64,000 bases of DNA, taken from assembly GCA_037133495.1 (NCBI GenBank), contig JBAXOA010000010.1:1-64000 (forward strand), read 5' to 3'. This document shows, piece after piece, positions 17,255 to 24,910 of the stretch; position 1 is the stretch's first letter; each line of letters opens with the position of its first letter. The stretch is from JAAFHB01 sp037133495. GTDB taxonomy: Bacteria; Bacteroidota; Bacteroidia; Bacteroidales; Prolixibacteraceae. Position numbers and translations under genes: made by a program. The notes under the pieces were generated by a model that was not told where the DNA came from, did not search any database, and was given only the letters and a program-made list of their open reading frames with translations.

Positions 17255-18151
17255 ATGAAAAGAGATAATAAATGCCATTTACTCGCAAAATCTTCCCCGG
17301 ATAAGGGAATCTATCAAAACATTACCTCTGATGAGGCTGGATGGAGTCATCTGAATTTCACAGCCAGAACAATAAATCCGGGCCATAAATGGGTTGGAGA
17401 AACCGGGAATAATGAATATCTTTTTGTCTTGCTCGGAGGGAATTTTTTGGCAGAAACCTCTGTGGGAACGTGGAAGACTACAGACGGCAGAAAAGATGTT
17501 TTCAGTGGTTTGCCTCACGCATTGTACCTTCCGCAAAATACAAATTTTGAAATCACCCCCGTTGGCAACACACTGGACATTGCTTGTGGCTGGTGTGCCG
17601 CTGAACGGTTTTTCCCGGCTCACTTTGTAACTCCTGCCGATGTTGTAAACATGGGAATTGAGTACCGCGGAGGAGATAATGCCAGCCGTCAGATTAACAG
17701 AATATTACCCCCGGGATCACCATGCAGTAAATTGGTTTGTGTCGAAGTTTATACCCCTTCCGGGAACTGGAGCTCTTTCCCGGCTCACAAGCACGACAGT
17801 CGGAAAATGGATCCCGTAACCGGTCAGCTTCTTGAAGCTGACCTGGAAGAGATTTATTTTTACAAAACAGATAAACCGCAAGGATTTGCTTTACAGAAAG
17901 TTTACAACGATGACCGGAGTCTGAATGAAATTGCTGAGGCCCATAACAACGACGTAGTTCTGGTGCCTGAGGGATACCACCCTGTCGTTGCAGGTCATGG
18001 ATACAATGCGTATTATCTTAATTTTCTGGCAGGAAGCGACCAGAGTCTGGCCAGCACTGATGATCCTGATCACAAATGGATTTATAAATCCTGGAAAGCT
18101 ATGGATCCACGGATTCCCATGGTAACAAGGGAGATGAATGGGGAATTATGA
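17255..18151 (+). CDS. iolB: 5-deoxy-glucuronate isomerase (IolB)
   Basis: Cytoplasmic isomerase of the myo-inositol pathway that turns 5-deoxy-D-glucuronate into 2-deoxy-5-keto-D-gluconate. The 298-residue length and double-cupin layout match IolB. Key blocks are the family's FSGLPHALYLP (88-98), the metal-site SSFPAHKHD (about 169-177), EEIYFYKTDKPQGFALQKVY (about 196-215) and VVLVPEGYHPVVAGHGYNAYYLN. It belongs to the plus-strand operon downstream of the transaldolase-family gene. The stop codon lies inside the first copy of a short direct repeat (see 18136-18163). Confidence 0.93.
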   Translation: MKRDNKCHLLAKSSPDKGIYQNITSDEAGWSHLNFTARTINPGHKWVGETGNNEYLFVLLGGNFLAETSVGTWKTTDGRKDVFSGLPHALYLPQNTNFEITPVGNTLDIACGWCAAERFFPAHFVTPADVVNMGIEYRGGDNASRQINRILPPGSPCSKLVCVEVYTPSGNWSSFPAHKHDSRKMDPVTGQLLEADLEEIYFYKTDKPQGFALQKVYNDDRSLNEIAEAHNNDVVLVPEGYHPVVAGHGYNAYYLNFLAGSDQSLASTDDPDHKWIYKSWKAMDPRIPMVTREMNGEL

Positions 18152-18163
18152 ATGGGGAATTAT
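18136..18163. repeat. Two exact 14-bp tandem repeats at the end of iolB
   Basis: GAATGGGGAATTAT occurs twice head to tail (18136-18149, 18150-18163), and a degenerate GAATTAGGAATT follows. The first copy encodes the end of IolB. Such AT-rich slippage-type repeats are common between genes in this phylum. Confidence 0.6.
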
Positions 18164-18240
18164 GAATTAGGAATTGCAAATTACGAATGATCAATGAATA
18201 ATGATCAATTAATAAGGAATTATGATTGAACATTGAACAC

Positions 18241-18288
18241 TAATCCGTCCGCTCACGGAGAACATTAATCCGTTTGACGGAGAACATT
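18241..18288. repeat. Two hairpin-forming direct repeats between iolB and the phosphatase-fold gene
   Basis: TAATCCGT-n-ACGGAGAACATT occurs twice (18241-18266 and 18266-18288), each copy having a short internal inverted repeat TCCGT/ACGGA. They lie in the 163-bp gap before the next gene and may affect transcript processing; they have no T-run of a terminator. Confidence 0.5.
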
Positions 18289-18314
18289 AAAAATTAAAAT
18301 TTTTAAATTCTAAA

Positions 18315-19175
18315 ATGATGAATAAGGCTTTATTACTGCTGATCATGGCTTGCTTTTCTGTATCTTTAGGTTGTAATGCAAAAACGCTGCAACTGAATCT
18401 GATGACGTTCAACATACGTTACGACAATCCGGAAGACAGTTTAAACAACTGGCAATTTCGAAAAGGTTTTGTGGCTAAAATGATTAATTTTTATGATGTT
18501 GATGTTTTGGGAACGCAGGAAGTACTGCACAATCAGCTTACCGATATGCTTGCTGCTTTGCCTCAGTATGCTTATGCCGGCGTTGGCAGGCTGGATGGAA
18601 AAGAAGCCGGAGAGTATAGCGCTATATTTTATAAAAAGGAGAAGTTCGCACTGTTGAAAAGCGGTAACTTTTGGCTGAGCGAAACCCCCTCTGCCGCGGG
18701 AGTGAAGGGATGGGATGCAGCTTGCGAACGAATCGTGACATGGGTCATTCTTCAGGAGAAAACAACCGGGAAAAAATTCGCATTTATCAATACTCATTTT
18801 GATCATATCGGGCCGATTGCACGTCGGGAGAGCGCTAAACTGCTCCTTTCGAAAGTTGACGAGATTGCTCAGGGATTACCGCTTTTTGTTTCGGGTGATT
18901 TTAACTCAATTCCACAATCTGAAGTTATAACGATTCTTACCGACAAAAAGAATTCAGGTTATTTAACCGATTCACGTTCGATCGCCTCGTTTATCTACGG
19001 TCCGGAATGGACAAACCATGCATTCGGTCGGGTTCCAATGGAGAAAAGACGCATTATTGACTACATTTTCGTGAAAAATGAAATTTCAGTTCAGCTGCAG
19101 TCTGTGGTCGCTGAGATGCTCGGTAATCTTTATTTATCTGATCATAATCCGGTTCTTATCAAAGCAACATTTTAA
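18315..19175 (+). CDS. Exported endonuclease/exonuclease/phosphatase-fold hydrolase
   Basis: A 286-residue hydrolase of the EEP superfamily, whose members cut phosphodiesters or phosphomonoesters, including those of inositol phosphates. It has a signal sequence (residues 1-22) ending SVSLGC, possibly a lipoprotein. All fold motifs are present: LMTFNIRYDN (about 29-38), GTQEVLH (64-70), FINTHFDHIGP (about 157-167), SGDFNSIP (about 195-202), RIIDYIFVK (about 248-256) and SDHNPV (about 276-281), so it should be active. Its placement between iolB and iolD suggests it releases inositol from a phosphorylated precursor outside the cytoplasm. That is inference; a nuclease or sphingomyelinase-like role is possible. 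Confidence 0.85.
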   Translation: MMNKALLLLIMACFSVSLGCNAKTLQLNLMTFNIRYDNPEDSLNNWQFRKGFVAKMINFYDVDVLGTQEVLHNQLTDMLAALPQYAYAGVGRLDGKEAGEYSAIFYKKEKFALLKSGNFWLSETPSAAGVKGWDAACERIVTWVILQEKTTGKKFAFINTHFDHIGPIARRESAKLLLSKVDEIAQGLPLFVSGDFNSIPQSEVITILTDKKNSGYLTDSRSIASFIYGPEWTNHAFGRVPMEKRRIIDYIFVKNEISVQLQSVVAEMLGNLYLSDHNPVLIKATF

Positions 19176-19188
19176 AAATATTATTAAG

Positions 19189-21048
19189 ATGAAAACAAAT
19201 CGGTTAACTGTTGGACAGGCAGTTGTAAGGTTTCTTAAAAACCAGTATGTCGAGCGCGATGGCATCGAAAGTCCCTTTTTTGCTGGTTGTCTGGGAATTT
19301 TCGGTCATGGTATTATAGCCGGAGTAGGACAAGGCTTAATGCAAAATACCGATTTCCGATATTTTATGACGCGAAACGAACAGTCTTCAGTTCACATTGC
19401 GATGGCGTACGCCAAGATGAAAAACCGGCTGGGCGCTTTTGCCTGCATATCATCAATCGGCCCCGGCGCAACCAATATGATTACAGGTGCTGCTTGTGCA
19501 ACAATTAATCGGCTACCGGTGCTGATCATTCCCGGTGATATTTTTGCCCTGCGGAATGTCGCTCCTGTTCTTCAACAGCTTGAATCGGCTTCATCGCAGG
19601 ATATATCTGTCAATGACTGTTTTAAGCCCGTTTCGAAATACTGGGACCGGATTAACAGACCAGAGCAGCTGATCACATCCCTGCCTGAGGTAATGCGTGT
19701 TCTCACTTCTCCTTCCGATACCGGTACCGTGACGCTTTGTTTGCCACAAGATGTTCAGGCTGAAGCTTTCGATTTTCCGGAGGAGCTTTTCCGCAAACGG
19801 ATTTGGAGAATTGCCCGCCCTCGCCCGGATATCAAAATATTGGAAGAAGCCGTTTTGCAAATTAAAGCATCAAAGAAGCCCGTGATCATCTCCGGTGGAG
19901 GAGTTATTTACAGCGAAGCCACCGCGATTCTGCAAATATTGGTTGAACGCACAGGCATTCCTGTTGCCGAAACTTTTGCAGGTAAAGGAGCATTGCCTTA
20001 CAACCATCCATCGAATCTGGGTGCAGTAGGAGCTACCGGAACTCAGGGTGCCAACGAAATCACAGGTGAGACCGATCTGGTAATTGGAATCGGTACACGT
20101 TACAGCGATTTCACAACGGCCTCTAAAACTGCCTTCCAAAATCCGGATGTTAAATTTATTAATATCAACATTACCGATTTTGATTCGTGGAAACACAGCG
20201 CTTTACCGCTGACCTGCGACGCCAGGGTATGCCTCGAAGAACTGTCAGAAGCTCTGGGTGACTATTCAGTGCACGAAGAATATCGTAAACGTATTGCTGC
20301 ATATAGTAAATCATGGGACGAACAGGTCAGCAAATTTTACAAGGTATCGGGAGATCTTCCTGTACATCAGGCGGAAGTGGTTGGAGCAGTAAATGATTTT
20401 GCCGGACCACGCGACGTAGTGCTTTGTGCAGCAGGAAGTTTACCCGGTGATCTGCATAAACTCTGGCGAACCCGCGATCCCAAAGGATTTCACCTCGAAT
20501 ATGGATATTCTACAATGGGGTACGAGCTGGCGGCCGGTCTGGGCGCAAAATTGGCTTGCCCCGATCGTGAAATTTACGTGATGATCGGCGATGGAAATTA
20601 TTTGATGATGAACAGTGAGATTGTTACAGCCATTCAGGAGGGAATTAAGTTTAACATCATATTATTGAATAACAATGGATTTGCAAGCATTGGAGGATTG
20701 TCTCAATCGATTGGATCACAGCGATTTGGTACAAAATATCGGTATCGTGATGAAGAGACCGGACTATTAACAGGAGATATTCTTCCGGTCGATTTTGCAC
20801 AAAATGCACGAAGCCTGGGCGCTCATGTGATCGAAGCGCATGATATTCCATCGCTGAAAGAGGCTCTTGCAGAAGCAAAAGCGCAAGCACAAACTACCGT
20901 GATCACTATCGAAACCAGTCTTACAAAAGGAGTACCCGGTTACGCCTGGTGGGAAGTCGCTATTGCCGAAGTTTCTGAAATGGATAGCGTTAAAAAAGCC
21001 CGTGCCGACTATGTTGAAAATAAAAAGAAACAAAAGTACTATCTATAA
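19189..21048 (+). CDS. iolD: 3D-(3,5/4)-trihydroxycyclohexane-1,2-dione hydrolase (IolD)
   Basis: ThDP-dependent enzyme that opens the ring of the inositol-derived dione to 5-deoxy-glucuronate. The 619-residue protein starts MKTNRLTVGQAVVRF at 19189; the open frame reaches back to 19078 inside the phosphatase-fold gene, but that part is not IolD-like. Residues about 30-190 form the PYR domain with the catalytic glutamate at E64 (MTRNEQSSVH). The central domain is about 215-345, and the PP domain carries the ThDP motif MIGDGNYLMMNSEIVTAI (about 464-481) and LLNNNGFASIGGLS. It lies 13 bp after the preceding gene. Family enzymes run about 610-640 residues, so it looks complete. Confidence 0.95.
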   Translation: MKTNRLTVGQAVVRFLKNQYVERDGIESPFFAGCLGIFGHGIIAGVGQGLMQNTDFRYFMTRNEQSSVHIAMAYAKMKNRLGAFACISSIGPGATNMITGAACATINRLPVLIIPGDIFALRNVAPVLQQLESASSQDISVNDCFKPVSKYWDRINRPEQLITSLPEVMRVLTSPSDTGTVTLCLPQDVQAEAFDFPEELFRKRIWRIARPRPDIKILEEAVLQIKASKKPVIISGGGVIYSEATAILQILVERTGIPVAETFAGKGALPYNHPSNLGAVGATGTQGANEITGETDLVIGIGTRYSDFTTASKTAFQNPDVKFININITDFDSWKHSALPLTCDARVCLEELSEALGDYSVHEEYRKRIAAYSKSWDEQVSKFYKVSGDLPVHQAEVVGAVNDFAGPRDVVLCAAGSLPGDLHKLWRTRDPKGFHLEYGYSTMGYELAAGLGAKLACPDREIYVMIGDGNYLMMNSEIVTAIQEGIKFNIILLNNNGFASIGGLSQSIGSQRFGTKYRYRDEETGLLTGDILPVDFAQNARSLGAHVIEAHDIPSLKEALAEAKAQAQTTVITIETSLTKGVPGYAWWEVAIAEVSEMDSVKKARADYVENKKKQKYYL

Positions 21049-21131
21049 TCTGGTTTCTTTCCAAACAGACCTTGAGCTGTGTAATTGAAAGCGGAAAATT
21101 ACAAGAATAATTAACATCAAAATATTTCAAA

Positions 21132-22604
21132 ATGTCAACAGTATTAAAAAATTATATAAATGGCCAATGGATTGAAAGCAATGATAGTGCCTCAATCGAT
21201 GTAATCAATCCTGCCACCGGGCAAGCAATTGTAAAAGTTCCTGCCGGATGTAGCCGGGATGTTCAGGATGCAGCGGGTTCAGCGCGCGAGGCATGGCCAT
21301 CATGGAGAAATACTCCTGCCACCCAGCGCGTCCAATATCTTTTTAGGATGAAGCAGGTACTTGAAATGCATACGGATGAGATAGCTGCAATTTGCACTAA
21401 AGAATGTGGTAAAACGTTTGCTGAATCAAAAGCAGAAATGACCCGTGCAGTGGAAAATATTGAAGTAGCTTGTGGAATTCCTACGCTGATGCAAAGTGTA
21501 TTTTCAGAGGATATTGCCACCGGAGTTGACGAGTTTGTGATTCGCCAGCCATTGGGTGTTGGTGCCTGCATTTCGCCGTTTAACTTCCCGATCATGATCC
21601 CTTTCTGGTTTATGCCTTATGCCATAGCCTGTGGAAATACCTATATCATAAAGCCTTCGGAGAAAGTGCCCATGACAATGACCCGGATTTTTGAGCTGAT
21701 CGAAAGTATTGGCTTACCAAATGGGGTGCTTAATATGGTTCATGGTGGCAGAGAAACTGTTGATGCCATCCTGGAACATCCGTTCATACCGGCGATAAGT
21801 TTTGTAGGTTCAACCTCAGTGGCAAAGCATGTTTATCAAACAGGTACATTGAATGGCAAAAGGGTACAGGCACAGGGAGGAGCAAAAAATGCGGTTGTTG
21901 TGATGCCCGATGCTGATGAAGAAACAACTGTGAAAATAATTGTTGACAGTGCATTTGGGTGCGCCGGTCAAAGGTGCCTTGCTGCTTCTGTAGTGATAAC
22001 GGTGGGCGAGGCAGGCGAAAAAATTACCGCCAAACTCATTAATCTGGCTAAATCAAAAAAGACAGGAAACGGTATGGTTCCCGATGTCGATATGGGTCCG
22101 GTGATTACTTTGGAAAGTAAAGAAAGGATAGAAAAACTCATTCAGACCGGTATTAATGAAGGAGCCGAACTGTTACTCGACGGACGTGATGTGAAAGTTA
22201 CCGGATTTGAGGATGGTTATTTTATCGGACCTACAATTCTGGGAAGCGTTAATCCGGAAAGTCAGGTTTATAAGACCGAGATCTTTGGCCCGGTGCTGAG
22301 TATGATCAATGTCAATACCCTCGAAGAAGCAATTGACCTGATCAATAATAACCGGTATGGAAACTCAGCCTGCATTTTTACCCGCAGCGGTGCAGCAGCA
22401 CGTAAGTTCCGCCACGATACGCTGGCGGGGAATATTGGAGTTAATATCGGAGTGGCTGCCCCAATGGCATTCTTCCCTTTCAGCGGATGGAAAGATAGCT
22501 TCTTTGGTGATCTGCACGGCCAATCATCGCACGCAGTTGAGTTTTACACTCAGACCAAAGTGGTGATTGAGAGATGGAATGATGAGTGGTCGAGGAAATT
22601 TTAA
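21132..22604 (+). CDS. CoA-acylating methylmalonate-semialdehyde dehydrogenase (IolA/MmsA)
   Basis: Aldehyde dehydrogenase of the CoA-acylating semialdehyde subfamily. In inositol breakdown it converts malonate semialdehyde to acetyl-CoA; in valine breakdown it converts methylmalonate semialdehyde to propionyl-CoA. C282 (FGCAGQRCLAAS) is the catalytic cysteine and N161 (SPFNFPIMIP) the oxyanion residue. The usual general-base glutamate block is replaced by QGGAKN (about 258-263), which is the mark of the CoA-dependent group. The 490-residue length fits. It lies in the operon between iolD and iolE with an 83-bp gap, which supports the inositol role. Confidence 0.93.
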   Translation: MSTVLKNYINGQWIESNDSASIDVINPATGQAIVKVPAGCSRDVQDAAGSAREAWPSWRNTPATQRVQYLFRMKQVLEMHTDEIAAICTKECGKTFAESKAEMTRAVENIEVACGIPTLMQSVFSEDIATGVDEFVIRQPLGVGACISPFNFPIMIPFWFMPYAIACGNTYIIKPSEKVPMTMTRIFELIESIGLPNGVLNMVHGGRETVDAILEHPFIPAISFVGSTSVAKHVYQTGTLNGKRVQAQGGAKNAVVVMPDADEETTVKIIVDSAFGCAGQRCLAASVVITVGEAGEKITAKLINLAKSKKTGNGMVPDVDMGPVITLESKERIEKLIQTGINEGAELLLDGRDVKVTGFEDGYFIGPTILGSVNPESQVYKTEIFGPVLSMINVNTLEEAIDLINNNRYGNSACIFTRSGAAARKFRHDTLAGNIGVNIGVAAPMAFFPFSGWKDSFFGDLHGQSSHAVEFYTQTKVVIERWNDEWSRKF

Positions 22605-22649
22605 ATAATTATCAATGCTCAATCAATAATATTCAATAAATTACTGAAG

Positions 22650-23549
22650 ATGATTAAAATAGCTAATGCACCATGTTCGTGGGGAGTTCTTGAATTTGAC
22701 TTGGATGGAAAAGCTGCCGGTTTTGAACAGGTACTTAATGAAATCCGTGATACCGGATATGAGGGCAGTGAACTTGGCGATTGGGGTTTTATGCCATCGG
22801 TTCCAACCGAATTAAAAGATGAACTCGATAAGCGCAACCTTTCTATGGTGGGTGCTTTCGTTCCGGTTTTTCTTAAAGACCGTTCCAAACATGTCGCCGG
22901 AGCTGAGGCAGCAGTCAGAACGGCAAAATTGATGGCTGATGCAGGTTATTCAGACGCTTTTATAGTGCTGGCAGACGATAATTGCAGCGTTAAAGAACGT
23001 ACGCAGAATGCCGGTAGGGTAACTGAAGATATGGGACTTACAGCTGAGGAATGGAAAATTTTTGCTGAAGGGGCTGACTTTGTTGCAAGTGAGGTGAAAA
23101 ATAAAACAGGATTGCGAACGGTATTTCATCACCATTGCGCAGGGTACGTAGAAACACCGGCGGAAATTGATCAGTTACTTGCCCTTACCGACCCGTCGCT
23201 CGTAGGATTGGTTCTTGATATGGGTCATTATAAGTTTGGCGGTGGCGATCCGATTACCGCTTTGCAAAAACATGAAAATCGCATCTGGCATATCCATTTT
23301 AAAGACTGTCATCCTGAAATTGCGTTTAAATCCAAAACTGAAGGATGGGATTATTTCCAGTCTGTTGGCAAAGGTGTTTTTTGCGAACTGGGCAAAGGTG
23401 CAGTTAACTTCCCGGCAATCGTTGAGGAACTGACCCGGCAGAAATATTCCGGATGGATCACAGTCGAACAGGATGTGCTGCCCGGAATGGGAAATCCAAA
23501 AGTTTGCGCACAACGAAACCGGGACTTTATTCAGTCACTTGGCTTGTAA
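22650..23549 (+). CDS. iolE: Inosose dehydratase (IolE), TIM-barrel
   Basis: A 299-residue xylose-isomerase-like TIM-barrel protein. It starts MIKIANAPCSWGVLEFD, the typical IolE opening, and dehydrates scyllo-inosose to the trihydroxycyclohexane-dione using a divalent metal. Metal-site blocks include VFHHHCAGYVET (about 152-163), LVLDMGHYKFGGGDP, WHIHFKDCHPE and ITVEQDVLPG near the C-terminus. It follows IolA by 45 bp and precedes the dehydrogenase by 36 bp. The context of iolD, iolB and iolG makes the dehydratase role more likely than another sugar epimerase of the same fold. Confidence 0.9.
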   Translation: MIKIANAPCSWGVLEFDLDGKAAGFEQVLNEIRDTGYEGSELGDWGFMPSVPTELKDELDKRNLSMVGAFVPVFLKDRSKHVAGAEAAVRTAKLMADAGYSDAFIVLADDNCSVKERTQNAGRVTEDMGLTAEEWKIFAEGADFVASEVKNKTGLRTVFHHHCAGYVETPAEIDQLLALTDPSLVGLVLDMGHYKFGGGDPITALQKHENRIWHIHFKDCHPEIAFKSKTEGWDYFQSVGKGVFCELGKGAVNFPAIVEELTRQKYSGWITVEQDVLPGMGNPKVCAQRNRDFIQSLGL

Positions 23550-23585
23550 ATTATTTATTGTCAACTAATTAATAGTATAATAAAA

Positions 23586-24599
23586 ATGAAAAAATTAAAA
23601 CTCGGAGTTATTGGAACCGGAAGAATAGGTAAGGTTCACATTGCCACATTAGTTCAAAATGTACCACAAGCAGAAGTTGTTGCAATTGCCGATGTAAACC
23701 TTATTAGCGCAAATGAAGTTGCAAAAGCGTTTGGAATCACGACCGTCTTCAGCAATTATATGGACGTAATCAACCATCCTGAAGTAGAGGCTGTTGTCAT
23801 TTGCTCGCCCACCGATACGCATGCTCAATATATTATTGAGGTTGCAAGGGCAGGAAAGCATATCTTTTGCGAGAAGCCTGTTGATCTTTCAATCAGTGTT
23901 ATCCAAGGTGCATTGGATGCAGTGAAAATGGCCGGAGTAAAACTGATGGTTGGTTTTAATCGCCGTTTCGACCCCAATTTTTTGAAAATCAAACAATTGG
24001 TTGAAGCCGGTAAAATTGGAGATCCGCATATTTTAAAAATAACCTCACGCGATCCTGCACCGCCACCGGCAGAATACAGCGCTGTTTCGGGAGGAATGTT
24101 CATGGATATGACCATACACGATTTTGATATGGCGAGATATATTGCAGGCAGCGAAGTGACAGAGGTCTATACTAACGCTGCCGTATTGGTGGATCCTGAA
24201 ATTGGTAAGGCCGGTGATGTTGATACTGCCATCATAACCCTCACTTTTGCCAATGGTGCCATAGGTGTGATCGACAATAGCCGCAAAGCTGTTTATGGCT
24301 ATGATCAAAGGGTCGAAATTTTCGGTTCAAAAGGGATGCTGAGTGCCGATAATAATTACCCTGACAATCACCGCTACTTTGGCGCTGATGGAGTTCATGG
24401 CTCACTTCCGTTGAACTTCTTTATGGAGCGCTACCTTGAGGCGTATGCCAGTGAAATGAAAATATTTTGTGAGGCAGTAGTAAATGATTTGCCGCTTCCT
24501 GTTTCAGGTGATGACGGATTGAAGTCAGTGGCAATTGCATTGGCTGCAAAAAAATCATATTTGGAGCATCGGGCGGTTAAACTTTCCGAAATCTTTTAA
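23586..24599 (+). CDS. iolG: myo-Inositol 2-dehydrogenase (IolG-type Gfo/Idh/MocA)
   Basis: NAD-dependent dehydrogenase that oxidises myo-inositol to scyllo-inosose, the first catabolic step. The Rossmann motif is VIGTGRIGKVH (residues 8-18), the catalytic lysine is K97 in EKPVD, and LMVGFNRRFDPNF (about 120-132) and SGGMFMDMTIHDFDMARY are typical of the C-terminal domain (with H178-type catalytic His in the HDFD block). The 337 residues match IolG. It closes the plus-strand operon 36 bp after iolE. The related 1L-chiro- or scyllo-inositol dehydrogenase cannot be excluded from sequence alone. Confidence 0.93.
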   Translation: MKKLKLGVIGTGRIGKVHIATLVQNVPQAEVVAIADVNLISANEVAKAFGITTVFSNYMDVINHPEVEAVVICSPTDTHAQYIIEVARAGKHIFCEKPVDLSISVIQGALDAVKMAGVKLMVGFNRRFDPNFLKIKQLVEAGKIGDPHILKITSRDPAPPPAEYSAVSGGMFMDMTIHDFDMARYIAGSEVTEVYTNAAVLVDPEIGKAGDVDTAIITLTFANGAIGVIDNSRKAVYGYDQRVEIFGSKGMLSADNNYPDNHRYFGADGVHGSLPLNFFMERYLEAYASEMKIFCEAVVNDLPLPVSGDDGLKSVAIALAAKKSYLEHRAVKLSEIF

Positions 24600-24910
24600 G
24601 AAACTCATCAGCCTTATCTATTCGTTTCAAATATTAAACCCAATGTACTTAATTCACAAAGACTCTGAAAAGACCTTTGCGAATTTTTTGGTCCCAAAAT
24701 GTCAAAAAAGACCGTGATATTTCATAACTTTAATCAATTTACTTCCAAAAAACAGGATAATTGGCGAAAAACTAAATGAAAAATATCAATCGGTTAAACA
24801 TTTTGAATTATTAAATGTTTGTTAAAGGATGTTAAATAATTCTTTGATTTTGGGTCAACCTAAATGCTGCGTTCACTATTTTTTATCCTTTTAATTTTAT
24901 TCTATTAACT
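24600..24910. other. 311-bp gap between iolG and susC 2
   Basis: No gene, RNA or strong hairpin is recognised. The AT-rich part (24780-24900) should hold the susC 2 promoter, but only one-mismatch matches to the -7 element are found (for example AATGTTTG). A weak GGTC/GACC inverted repeat lies near 24690-24715. Confidence 0.4.

Noticed and set aside
19078..19188. N-terminal extension of IolD
   Set aside because: These 37 codons overlap the end of the phosphatase-fold gene in another frame and do not resemble IolD; the family start is at 19189.
14284..24599. Sulfoquinovose transaldolase pathway
   Set aside because: The transaldolase-family gene raised this possibility, but the neighbours are IolB, IolD, IolE and IolG, and no sulfoquinovosidase or sulfofructose isomerase is present.
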